The notes beneath the pieces are model-generated. The model worked only from the letters and a program-made list of their open reading frames with translations, was not told the origin of the DNA and made no database searches. Below, piece by piece: positions 24,327-35,841 of a stretch of 64,000 nt of DNA (within the stretch, counting starts at the first letter, position 1; each line of letters begins with the position of its first letter). Source of the DNA: Gyromitra esculenta (lineage: Eukaryota > Ascomycota > Pezizomycetes > Pezizales > Discinaceae); assembly GCA_038503075.1 (NCBI GenBank), contig JBCAML010000010.1, positions 186,001-250,000 on the forward strand, given 5' to 3'. Position numbers and translations under genes: made by a program.

Positions 24327-26012
24327 TCAGCCCCTCATGACCGGATAAAGTTTTACTCTCGTAGATTTTGGTGCCATGGTCAATGAGACATCGATCGTAA
24401 AATCGGATAATGGGTCCGCAAGCTCGACTCTGTCATACTTTTGCAATATGCGGATAACTGTGTAAGAGGCCTCAGTGAGCGCATATTGTTCTGAATTAAA
24501 ACTCCTACATTAGCACAATCATACTGAAATAATTGCAGGAAATCTAGAGATTACTTACGTCCTAAACAAATTCTTGGCCCACCATTGAAGGGAAGATATT
24601 CCCAACCTTTGCCCTGGCCTTCGCCCCACCGCTCCGGCCGAAACTCCTCAGCATCTTGTCCATATATATCCTTTCTTAGGTGGAGCGCTTTGACAGAATA
24701 ATCGACTCTCTGACCCTTAGGAACAAAGACAGGAGAAAGGCCATCGGGACCGCCGCCTCGGGGGAGTACAGTGTTTTTGTTCGCATAGCGGCTGTTTAAA
24801 GGAACAGCAGGGTGTAGCCGAAGCACTTCGATCCATGTTATCAGCATCATTAAGCTGGTGATCGAAGACTAGATACTTACCTTCATTCATGACATATCTC
24901 AAGTAAGCCACATCCTTCATTCCAGAGAACGTGGGCTGCCTTCCATTCCCATCTCTTCCAGTTCCAAACGCATCGATAATCTCCCGCCTCAGCTTATTGA
25001 ACACCCTAGGATGTTTCGCTAATAGCAAAAAGATAAATCCAAGCAACGAGGCAGTTGTGTCTCGCCCTGCAAGCAATATATTCAACAGTTGATCCCTAAG
25101 ATACTTCGGATCCTTATTATCTTCCACGATAGCATCGAGGAAAATATATCTTTTCCTTCCCGATTCTATTTTCGATGGGTTCTTCTCCGGATGTAGTGCA
25201 AGATCAACGAAATGGTCAATGAACTGGTGGCAAATTTTATTGGAATCTCTGAACTTCTTGGGATTGATGAGCCAGTATAGCCCACGCATGCGACCACGGA
25301 CAACTAAATACCGCTGGGAAGTGGTGAAAGCCTCTCCAAAGCCGAGTTTGTTGTCTTCGAAGCTTCCCGAGAGCTTTGCAGGGGGGCTTTCTGACCAAAG
25401 AAGTGAGTCGACACTTTCACCCAAGAGGAACTCTGTTGCCGAATCGAGCGTAAGGCGGTAAAATAGCGGCTGGAGATCTACAACCTCGCCGGCTTTCTCA
25501 ATGCAGTTTATCAACCGCTGGACGTGAACTTCAAGACTTTCCAAGTCGCTGACCTGATCCCTTGAGAATTGGGGTCGTAGGAGTGCCCGAGAGTGTTCCC
25601 ACGCTGCGCCATCAAGCGTGAATATTCCATCGCCAAGAAGTGGGAAAAAGTTGCGATATCGGATAGGCCCCAAATCAAAGTCTTTGAATGAAGTTGCTAA
25701 AATTGCCTTCAAGTTCTCTGTTTCGATCGTTCCCATTGCCGAGCCTCCCATAACCATACCACTCCAGGTGTTGCCATATTTCGTGTAACGAGAGCAGATA
25801 ACATCGATATGTTTGGAAATCTTAGCAGCCTTATAGACATTCCACCAGTTGATCATTCCAAAGTATGGGGAGTCGAAATGTGCAGGTGGAAGACAGCCAT
25901 GAGCTTTTGCGAAACATCGGTTTTCATAGGCTCGCCGAGCGGAGGAGATAACTCTGGAGGTGACGTAAAAGGCAGCAAGCGCAAGCGCAAGGAGCAAGAC
26001 ATTATATGCCAT
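24327..26012 (-). CDS. Cytochrome P450, CYP52-like (alkane/fatty-acid hydroxylase type)
   Basis: Exons read 26012..24881, 24825..24559 and 24490..24327 (520 residues), introns 55 and 68 nt. The start is the ATG at 26012 ([17 protein letters not shown]), giving an N-terminal membrane anchor for the endoplasmic reticulum. The I-helix oxygen-binding motif AGRDTTA is complete, the K-helix E-x-x-R (EVLR) is created exactly across intron 1, and the haem loop is [10 protein letters not shown], interrupted just after by intron 2, which restores [11 protein letters not shown]. These motifs and overall layout match CYP52-type n-alkane and fatty-acid omega-hydroxylases; the substrate is inferred. A partner NADPH-P450 reductase would be required and is not in the window. 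Confidence 0.93.
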
Positions 26013-28671
26013 TGTTCCGTGGTGTTCAAGAATCACTCGCGGTGATACCGAATACCGATAGGGGGGACAACTGAATCCAAGAAATTTAGCTGGGGATTAG
26101 GAGAGTATATTTATCCCAGCTAGACGTTTCCTGGTTTAAGTTTGAGCGTCTCCGGACTCCGAACAACATGTATGGACGTGTCTCGTGCCGGTATCGGCAA
26201 GCAACCGCATACCGCAACGGCAGAAAATTCAGCGAATCCCCATTCCCTACCAATTACTAATCATTACTAATTTGGTACCATTTGCGTACAAATAGTCTGA
26301 AAATAAAAGAAAAAATTAAAACCGCATTCTTATAGGATTCAAGAACCAATAATTGCCGCCTTACACGTATTCATGCACTTTCTACCCTCCTTGATTAAGG
26401 AATCCAGAACATGTAAGTTCAATGTTTGCTTTGGTATGTGACTATTCTGCACCAGCTAGTTATGTGATCGACAGCTATAAAGCCAAATGTGGATACGTCC
26501 GATAACGGGCATTTCGCTATTTTCATTTAATGCGTTTTTGTCTCGACACGCATGATACTGGACCTCGGGACATCTTTTAAAATCAGATACTAGGGGCTCT
26601 TGTTGCTCACCGATATGCCGGAAAGCATGTGATGCCTAACTGTTCAGTTTATTAATTGCGAATTGTTTATTACAGCCTACTCAATATAGTTAGAGGCTGT
26701 TCTAGAACGTGAAGAGATTTGCTGGGTAGTTAGTTACATGTACTACTTATCCGCTTTGTCCGAAAATAGAGTCGATTTATCTCCTTACCCACCACGTATA
26801 TTTAAATGCACACGCGGCCAACGCAAATATAGCTTTGAATCAGTGAGTTTAGGAACAGAGCCAAGGGATTATTGCATTCATTCAGCTATCCATCCACTCA
26901 ATTGGTTTGAATATTTACTATAGTTAACTTATCTCCAATCTAGCTCACTCTAGCTAACTGAAAGCAACGCATATCCCCGTTAATACAAGTTTTTATAAGA
27001 GTTCCTAATGGAATATTTGACCTCGACGTTCAATATCCAGCCTTCAGCTCCGGGGTGGTGTGATAAAAGGAATCAAAGTGCTGCTTTTGATGCCGTGAAA
27101 CAAACTGTGGAGTGCGATATCAAGAATTCCTGTGGGAGGTTTTGATGCGTACTTAGACGATCGCTTACGCATGTGACCAAGACTTTTCAACATTCTTAAG
27201 CGCAGACTTCGTGGTTGTGGGATGCGGAGCCAACGCAGATGTCATCCCTCGGGTTGGTGAGAGTCTAAAGAGAGGGTAGGAGATGGTAAAAGCAAAATGT
27301 GATAGACTCGCGGTTGGCAGGTACATGCATTTGACCGAATACATGTAGTGGGTACTTCTATCTTTTAAAAATAATATTGCTTTGATTCTAATGATTCTCC
27401 TCCTGTTAAACACACCAGACAAGTGAAGCCAAACTTTGGTCTTCACGTAGTATCACTCGTGGATTCAGCAATCTACAACCCTTCCAGACACACACAAACG
27501 GTACGCTTTTAGGCCAGCACACAAGAACGGATCTTGTTTCATCCACCAAGACGGATATCTGCCTAATGTGACTTTCGCATGGAAGATCGGCAAGGCGGGC
27601 TCCCGTGAACACCATGTTCTCCTTGATTAGATATAGCTATACCGACATATCGGTACCAAGGACCAGGTTATCGTATGTCTTACAAATCGAGAAGGTAGGT
27701 ACTGAGCCTGTAGCATAAATCAAGGGGCCAGAAGCTTGGTCGGATCGGAACAATATTTGTAGCATACGTTTAGTGATCAGACCCCCATATACGCACCCTT
27801 TCTTGCTTCTAGAGTTAATGCAATTAGCTCTCGGACATTAACATGGATGCTCTCTAGGGTATCCATATCTACGTACTCTACACTTATTTAAATCATGCGC
27901 AGACAGGGTGGTGTGCACGGGGCAACAATTCATCCGGTTTCGGTGGTCCCGGCGAACTCTGCGGACCACTGCTCTACATCCAGCCAAGAACATAAAAAAG
28001 CGAGACTCTGAGTTTCCGTGATTTTCCAGACGTACGATTATTGCACATAAATGTGAATCTGGCCGGCCGATATGTTATCGCTAAGCTAGGCTCATTTCTA
28101 CCTGCATGTATACTTCTTTTGGCTTTATAGAAACCATAAAAGAAATATCGTAGGTGGGAGTGTGGTTTCCGTTAGTGCCAAGCCGTAGGATAAACTGTAA
28201 GCCTATTCTGTATGCGTAGACCGAGGCTGATCGAAGAGTTTCGACCAGAAATCTATATACTATGAGGGATGTGCTCTAGGAAAAGCTGTGCAACCCTTCG
28301 CTTGCTAGATATCCTATTCTCGAATTCGTTATCGCTCTCAGTTTCATCAAGCAGATTGTCATCATACTCTATCACTCGACTTCGTTACTTTCAAAATCGT
28401 GAAAAATGGAGTAAGTAAGTAAGTAAGTAAGTAAATTTCATATCGTGAAAAATGAGTTTCTTGATGGGTTGTTATTATATAGGTACAAGTATAAGTTAGA
28501 CTACTTGCAGAGTACGGTTAACTGTGATGGTGATAGCAGTGATGTTGATGGTGATGCCTAGAAGTAACTTAGGGTTTCAGGGGGAGAATTGCCTCGAAGT
28601 AGTTTTCATTATAAGGAATCAATGCCACCAAAAAAAACCCGCATATAATCCAAAGACTATCACATAATAAT
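26013..28671. other. Gene-poor interval
   Basis: Presumed P450 promoter followed by AT-rich non-coding DNA. An (AGTA) tetranucleotide run lies at about 28412-28434. No gene, tRNA or mobile element could be supported. Confidence 0.45.
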
Positions 28672-28790
28672 GTGTTCGGTCATAGAACGATGAGAATGAG
28701 CCATCCCGTCCGCTCTGGCATATCCAAGCATTGTATCGCCTGGTTAGTACTGCAGTGGGTGACCATGTGGGAATCCCAGGTACTGAACTC
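28672..28790 (+). rRNA. 5S ribosomal RNA gene
   Basis: The core CATCCCGTCCGCTCTGGC, AAGCATTG, GGTTAGTACT, GTGGGTGACCATGTGGGAAT and CCCAGGT matches eukaryotic 5S rRNA, including the internal polymerase III promoter. The ends GTTCGGT (28674) and ACTGAAC (to 28788) pair to form helix I. Length is about 119 nt, and a T-run terminator follows (28797-28804). Single dispersed 5S genes are usual in filamentous ascomycetes. Confidence 0.9.
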
Positions 28791-31700
28791 AATTTACTTT
28801 TTTTGTCATATCTTATTGCTTCGTTTATTTTTCCGTGCTATTCTGTTGAGAGGAGTGGATAGTACAGTCTTATCAGCAAAGAAACTAATCGTCGTCCTGC
28901 CCGCATGAAGCATTGGGCGAGCGGGCGTAATGTAGCCAGCCTTTCAGATGGAATTTTTTGCTGCCGCTCAGGTGCGGGCTCTTAGGGACCGGGGGTCGGG
29001 TTCTCTACGTGTTGTATGTGTAGGTAGCACTAGTACTTTCAAAGTTTTTTTTGCAAAATATGCCTTCAGACAATACCTCCCAAAGATTTGCTCGCCTAGA
29101 GTGAGCATGTGGGATTTTTATTGTCACGCCGAAGAACCTGCAGAGTTGATGTCATCTAGGAGCTAGAATAAAACATATATCATTTCGCATTTAGCAGTTC
29201 TCCCGGTAGTGTCTGGGGCTCGTATGCTTGTTTTCGCTTTTCTATGTATCTATTGATCTATTGATCTATTGATCTATCCATATGTCGAATGAAAGTGTTA
29301 ATTTTCTTCTCAGACCACCTAAAAGTGGGTTTTCGGTCGGCGATTAACCACACATTATGGTCTCTTAGGTAATAGTCTTACATATCGATTCAGCATCATT
29401 CTCGGCGTTTTAGATCACTAGTATCGCCCTCGGCAGTCTATAAAACATATATATAACTCCTAATAGCCCCCAGCTTGATTCTTAGCGTTCCAGATAGTCC
29501 CTAGAACTCCAGCATCGTTTTTCGGCATCATCATAAAACCATCATTAGAAAGTTGAGCGGTATCTGGCAGGGGCGTTGCACCGAGTTGGCATGGAAAAAC
29601 TTTCCCCCACTCACTCGCTAGTGCCCCCTCGATTATTTCGCTCGCAGTTTTCGCTCGCAATTGTAACTTTAACCATTCCCAAGACTGCATTCCACAGGCA
29701 CGAAATCAGTCACAACAGGAATAGCTTTACCTGACTACTTACCTATGGGATTATGGGGTAGGGAACCAAACATCAGTACCCGCTCCAACACGCCCGGTCC
29801 GTCCGGTCCGTCCGGGGTCCGGCTATAATCTGCCGGATGGGCTGGATGGGTGACATCGAGATGCTTAAAATTTGTGTGCCTTGTTATGTCTTGTTCTAAG
29901 TCTTATTTGCATCAAGCAAGAAGTTTAGAAAACAAGGGAGATTCCTGATCATGAGGGGTGCCGATTGGCCAGAAGACTTAAAAGTCACGGATTCTACCTT
30001 CCCTATTCGCCACAAGAATTCCAAACTTCTTGCCTGACGCGGGCGCTCTTAATCGTTTGTAGCAAAATTGGCAGTCCAAATGGTCTGCCTCATGGCCGGA
30101 TTTCAAATCTGGACGGTAGTCGGACTAGTTCCTATCTAGACTCTAAATATTAGGTAAATACAGATTATTGCAAATAGGGACTAAGAAGGGGGCGTTCAGG
30201 ATAATATCCCAATTAGAGAGGAGGGGAAGCCAGTCTGGGGAGTGTCTTTACCTCAAACAGACATGAAAGGCCTCAGCTGAGCGGTCCTGCTCTCTGATGT
30301 GTTGGTTTGGTGTTGCGAATTGATCACCTGAAAGGTAAAGTATAGTTTATCAAGCCCCTCCTTTGCAATAATCTGTACTTGTTAGCAAGCATACGGGCTG
30401 AAAAATATGGGGAAGGAGTGGCGGCTTTGTACGCTGCGGTATTGGGCACGGATTTTGTAGCATATAAAGCCACACACCCTGTTTTCTGGTTCTCGTGCTT
30501 ACTGACAAGTATCTTTTTTTAATGAGTTTATTATTTCTTCTCTTAGGAAGATAGAATGAAAAGATAGACCCTTGATGGGCATTCATCCTACGAACAAGTA
30601 TCTGTCCATACCTACATCTAGAGTGCTTTATTTACGGCGTCCCCCAATACGGCAGTATTTGGTTAAATTCGTTCCGGCGCTAGTTGGTAAAACATGCATG
30701 TAATCTGTTAATACTCTACATTTAGGATGCTGTTACGAGGTTTTTGGCGAAAAATCGCGGGGAGTCGACATGTCTTATGCACGTTTTACCTTGGCCTACT
30801 ACCGCCTAAACGAATTTACCAAACACTAGGCAGTTTTTTGCCAAGCCCAACCCCTGTGGTTGGTCCGGTCATGACGATTGAAGTAGTCATTAATAAAATA
30901 GATGAGGAGCCGTGTATAATATTGTCAGTATTTGGAGCCAGAGATCCACAGAATGCTATTATACTCGTTGCCCCCCCCCGCAGACAATCCCGTTTATGGT
31001 AATCGAGTAAAGGATAGCGGTCATCGTTTTAAGGGATCCGACATCTACAGAGATCTGATCAAGTCTCATATTTATTTCTGTGTTGATCTAAAGTTCAAGT
31101 ATGTTAGTCTTTCTGAACGTTATCTAGGTTATCAAGTAGTGGATACTTACGTTCAAGAGTTGAACAAATTTTTGCTCGTTTTTGATATCGAGCTTCTCGT
31201 TTTTACCTTCGACCTTAGTATCTAGTCATTCGTACCATCGCTTTATAAGCTCAGTTATCAACCATTAATCACAGGCTCATAATGCAGAAACAAACATCCC
31301 ATTCAAGCAGGCTGCGGTTGTTCTCTCTACTAGAAAGAGCTTCCTCTTCCTCATCCGGTACGAGCCCGCCTTTGGTGGAAGTACGGCAAAAAACCATAAC
31401 GGAAACAGGGTTCAGCATTGGCATTATTCCTCGACGAACGGCCAGCCGGCCGATGTAGAAAGGCATTTAGTGACCCTATCGATGGATTATGTGGAGAGAG
31501 TGAAATAAAACAGAGATGCAGCTAAAGGTAAAATATTGTAGGGGGAGAGAGGGCAATAAGACAACAATCCAACAGGAGATGGTAATCTTATGAGTAGGTA
31601 ATATGGGGAAAAAAGCAACACAAAGAGATGAAGCAGAAGATAATTATCTATGTGTAGGTTGACAATGAGATGTAGTGGAAGATGATCGCCTTGAGTCTTA

Positions 31701-33680
31701 CGGATGGTTGTGGGGAAAGAAAGTACGGAAGATGGTGATTCACTAGAGGTCTCAGTTTCTATAGCATATATAACGATCTGCTAGTCGTCCACTTAGTCAT
31801 CGCTACTACATCGATACTCATGTCACTAGTTTCCAACTCGATCATGTGGTCAGTTAATAGGCAGCTTAAATTGTTACACAAGCTGGAAATCGGTGACATG
31901 AGCTGTGATGTTCAGGCATCGGCATCTGGCGAATTCAACCATAATCCGCACAGGTTGCAGACCTGAGCCCACAACCTGCACCAGCATACATGTAATTTAC
32001 AATCATAGAACACTGTATTCCAATTGATAGTGGCGAGAGTTTTTATTCCTAGCTCACATTATATTTTTATTCTCAAATGTACTCTTTAGTTATTTTTCAG
32101 TGAAGTAGACTAGCTCGGTTCGGGGTCTCTCAGGCGTAGGTTAGGGTTTCCGACTCGCTCAATAGTTTTGAATTCGAGAGTAGAGTAGAGCAAGTGTATG
32201 TGCATCTTATGTTCTACCATAAGTACCTGAAGACATAGGTATGAGCTTGGCTACATGTAGCCAAACTGTGAAGCACTACCGCAGGGAAGAATTGGGGATG
32301 TTGCCGCCAAAGGGACTTTTGGCAGAGCACGAATACTAAGGTATGGACATAGTGGACATTTGAACGTACTAGGCGCAGGTGGCGTGTGTACGAACGTACT
32401 TGATTAGCAACGTATGGAGTGAACCAGTGTATTGATCGCTGGTGACACACGAACATGCAATTGGACCAACGTGTTGGGCGTTGGGTGCACATGAACGTAC
32501 CATATTTAGTCATGTGCCCACGTGCTTCCTTTTTTGCTAATGTAGCCACTGTATTATTGTCGCTAAAAACTAGATAACGTAATTTCGTCCTGCCTTTAGC
32601 TGCTACGACCTGCACCCCACTAATTAAATATCGAATTTAAATATCAACATTTCCGAAAGATCTGACTTTTCCTGGGGCACTGTTGGCGAGGTACTACATG
32701 TAGAAGCATACAAGGGGTGAAGTTGGAACGGCCAAAGTACTAAAGAACAGTTTTTCGAGTAAATACGTACAGTATATGTGAAGGGTTTATCGAGCTAGTG
32801 ATTCCAGCCCCTCGATGCCCAGGTGAGAGAATTAACGAAGCGACCGTATTGCATTGATCTTCAACAGGTGTTGCGAGACAAAACGCAAGATGGGTTAAAG
32901 TGAGTCTCAGAGTTAAATCCTGAGACAAAGTCCCGAAGGTGACTTGTCTCACGTCCATCAGGATATGCCAGTATACCAACCTTTAGTTGGACGCACAACA
33001 CTCTTTGCTAAGAAATACGCCCGCAAAAACGGGCAAACGTCCGTGACGAAATATAGCCCCGCAAAAACTACGTTGATTAAGAGCTGAGAGTTGTCTCTAG
33101 ACACCGCTAACTTTAACTTTTACAGGTGGCTCCCTGATATGGACGCACCTCGAGATTTCGCAAAGCGTCATGTAAACTCCTGGAACACGTGTACGTGGTG
33201 AAAGAGCAGTTATATATGGTACGCTCGCAAATAAACGTGGCCAACTAAGTCTCATTACGCCTCTGTCTTACCGAAGATGCCAAACCACTCACCAAATTTA
33301 GTAAGGAGCCCTTCTAGCTAGATACCTAAATCGGCTATACTAATTTTTAAATACGTGCTCTCTCTCCACAGGAGCCCCAAAAGCCAACCCCCAAACGCAG
33401 AAAAGATGTTAGTAAATACTGCGTATATTTAGTCACGATATTGGTATTCCTTAGAACGTTCTACTTTGCACCAACAAACTTAAGGCACTGCAGCAGAACA
33501 TATTAGGGTTACAGCAAGATGGGTTCTCCATTCTATGACCATATGGAACCACCGTAGGAGAATCCCAAACTTACCTCATCCCCATGACCCGACTCGGGTA
33601 TTTCATATGCTCCCATATTCAAATGAAACAGGCCATCTAAAATATGAACTAGTAGAGGTAGCAAATATCAAATATCATAG
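28791..33680. other. Gene-poor interval
   Basis: No convincing gene in almost 5 kb. Includes a microsatellite of TCTATTGA units at about 29248-29276, a probable MITE relative at 30379-30502, and a G/C-rich patch of CGGTCCGTC repeats near 29798-29820. The open frames at 29460-29690 and 32214-32615 lack support. Confidence 0.45.
30379..30502. mobile_element. Diverged relative of the 47656-47800 MITE
   Basis: Shares ordered blocks with 47656-47800: GGGGAAG followed by GTGGC or GTGGCGG, GGCTTTGTA.GCT, ATTTTGT.GCATAT and CCCTGTTTTCTGGTTC. The ends are poorly conserved, so the edges are approximate. Confidence 0.5.
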
Positions 33681-33684
33681 GCCT

Positions 33685-33725
33685 CTACGGGGGCGCGTTG
33701 CTACCAAAGTCCAATTAAGGATTTT
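33685..33725 (+). repeat. Left terminal inverted repeat of the transposon
   Basis: Starts CTACGGGGGCGCGTT. Preceded by the target duplication GCCT at 33681-33684. Differs from the right repeat at positions 15 and 31 only. Confidence 0.95.
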
Positions 33726-34021
33726 TCGAAAATCTCGCTTAGCTGCAAAAACCTTTGCTGCCCACTGGCACACCTACTACATGCGAGAAAAGGAACATGT
33801 ATAGAACTAATTTCGCTTTGCTAGCGACTTGTGGCAGCATGTTAGTCAAAGAATATATATTAAATATCCTCTAGGGTTGAATATTTTACTGGTCATGCTG
33901 GGTATCTCTAATTTGTTGATTTTATTGTGGTTTTACCCCGCCTGTGACCACTACCTGCCTTCACTACCTACCTCCACTACCTACCTCCAGTACCTACCAG
34001 CGCCCTCCACTACCTGCCAAC

Positions 34022-35461
34022 ATGCCGGAAGCTATCACTTATTTTGACATGCAGCGCATGATTTCCTCCCAAGTACCCTTTGATGAATACATCCTAGAAT
34101 TGCATCCTCACTGGCACAGAAAAGTGTCCAGTAAAATCGCTACTGTTGAAAACCCTGAGCTTTTAGAAGCGATTAAAGGTTTTTTTAATTTTAATACCAT
34201 TATAGGTAATTTTCTGACAAATAATAGGAAAGACATTTTCTTTTCAAGGCTCGAATGTTCAGTTTCATGGGAAACAACTTGGGATTCCTTTGGTAGATGG
34301 TATTTGGCTGCGAGTACAGTTTGCTCTACACGGTCATGGGTTACCTGCCTGTAGAGAAGAGTACAATAGCATGGTTCAGGCCTGGGATAAAGAAGAAGAC
34401 AAAAGAAAACATATATATATTCAGGGAGCAATTGTTGGACCGAAGATGTGTGTTATTTTGGTGGATCGGTAAGTATCCCACATATTTATTTTATTAAAAA
34501 AATATATTTCTAATATTTTTACAGAAATAGGCTTATGACTATTACAGCCATACGGGCTACCAATTCCATTTGGTACAATACCTCTTGGGCACCATGTCCA
34601 ATCCAAGAACCTGATGCGTTTGAAAAAAACCTTCGCCTTTCCAGCACCCTATGATCTCCAAAAAGAACCTCTGCTATCTACAAAGAAATGACCAATTCTG
34701 CCAACAATAATCTATGGAATGGTATTGGTACGAGCCATGCTGTTGAAATACTTCATCGAGCCAAAATTCACCCTGAGCACTTTACAAATGACATTTTTCA
34801 AAAGTCAGATTTCAAAAATAGACTACTGGCAGCGATTAGATTATTCTTTGAGATGGCCAACTCCCAAGAATATAGACAGCGAGTCCCTGCAGGAACAACC
34901 TCCAACCAAGCCTTTGATTTCTCAGATTCTGTCACACGCTACATCAACTCCCAGTTTACAAACGCATATAGGAAATCTGAAGTTGGTCTATCGCTTGCAG
35001 ATTATAATATGCTACAACAAAAAAACCTGCTACACCCTGATAGCGAGCCATTGAAGGAAGGATGGGAGGAAAATCTCTATACAAGTACAGGAAGACTTGT
35101 GAAAAAAATTGTACCTGTTTACACGATTGAATTAAGGAGTAAAAAGGGAGGAAAGATGGATCCTGATGAAGATGAAGAAAATATTGAGAAAAAAGGCAAA
35201 GCTAAGTACACCTATACCTGCATTTTTCCTCAGGCCGGAGCAAAAAATGGGAGAATTCTTTCAAAAGAGGAGGCAGAAAAAAAACAGAGGTATTTAAGCA
35301 AAGATGGAAACAAAGCTGAGATTGGAATTGCTAGTTTTATGGATACTATCCTACAAATGCGGTTGAGAAAAGAAATAACTATTTCATCAAGTCATGTAGT
35401 ACCTATTCCATCAGGTAAAAGAGGGAGGCCTAGGAAAAGAAAAATAACTGAGGAAGATTAA
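34022..35461 (+). pseudogene. Unknown transposon gene, interrupted by one in-frame TGA
   Basis: Proposed exons are 34022..34205, 34249..34468 and 34525..35461, with introns of 43 and 56 nt (GTAATT..AAG with a CTGAC branch; GTAAGT..CAG with CTAAT). All three exons share one continuous frame of 446 sense positions except for TGA at 34652-34654. That codon is one transition from CGA, so the copy is probably a recent nonsense mutant; the downstream ATG at 34688 could still give a 257-residue fragment. I recognise no domain. The C-terminus is basic (SGKRGRPRKRK, AT-hook-like), and an acidic patch precedes KKGKAKYTYT, hinting at nucleic-acid binding. Acceptor 34547 is an alternative for intron 2 but changes frame. 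Confidence 0.6.
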
Positions 35462-35841
35462 ATATCCTCATCTGTAGTATAACTATTATCGCTATCTGAT
35501 ATATCACTTTCATCTTCTCCGAAAAATTCTGCCTCAATATCTACATGTTTGGCTCTATGATTTTGATTTTCTTTTGGCTTTGGTAATAGCGATAATGTAG
35601 GAGCTTTGTTTCCTTTAGCCACATGCCTTCTAATATGATGACGTAGAAAACAATACATGCTGTAATGAGCTTTTTCTCCAGTTGGTAAATTGTCCTCATA
35701 GCTAATATTAAGTGGAAGCCCTGCTTTTTTTAACAAAGCCCCACAGTACGCCATTGTACCATCCGGTAGATAGGCATCATGGTCTAAATTAATCAGTAAA
35801 TATCCAACAATAGTACTAGTATAAAACCTTTTACGCACCAT
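35458..35841 (-). CDS. Small unknown transposon protein with acidic tail
   Basis: Open frame of 127 codons from ATG at 35841. It overlaps the last 11 bases of the transposase gene in the +1 frame, and its stop overlaps the stop of the opposite-strand gene (TTAA at 35458-35461), so there is no spacer on either side. The protein starts MVRKRFYTST, has a His/Arg-rich centre (RHHIRRHVAKG) and ends in an acidic tail (DESDISDSDNSYTTDEDI). No family recognised. It could be an independent gene, or a C-terminal part of the transposase reached by a frameshift or by splicing I cannot see. Confidence 0.5.
   Translation of the reverse strand: MVRKRFYTSTIVGYLLINLDHDAYLPDGTMAYCGALLKKAGLPLNISYEDNLPTGEKAHYSMYCFLRHHIRRHVAKGNKAPTLSLLPKPKENQNHRAKHVDIEAEFFGEDESDISDSDNSYTTDEDI

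Noticed and set aside
29460..29690. 76-codon frame with ATG (-)
   Set aside because: Composition looks protein-like, but there is no domain, no neighbouring exon and no promoter feature; too weak to call.
32355..32515. Recurring ACGAACGTAC-like phrases
   Set aside because: Spacing is irregular and the copies are short; not a definable repeat unit.
33535..33804. Open frame of 89 codons crossing the left transposon end
   Set aside because: It spans the target duplication and TIR, has no domain, and its length is within chance.
34548..34690. Alternative exon in another frame (acceptor at 34547) ending at 34690
   Set aside because: It does not match the phase of the strong GTAAGT donor at 34469; the acceptor at 34524 has a better branch site and continues into the long downstream frame.
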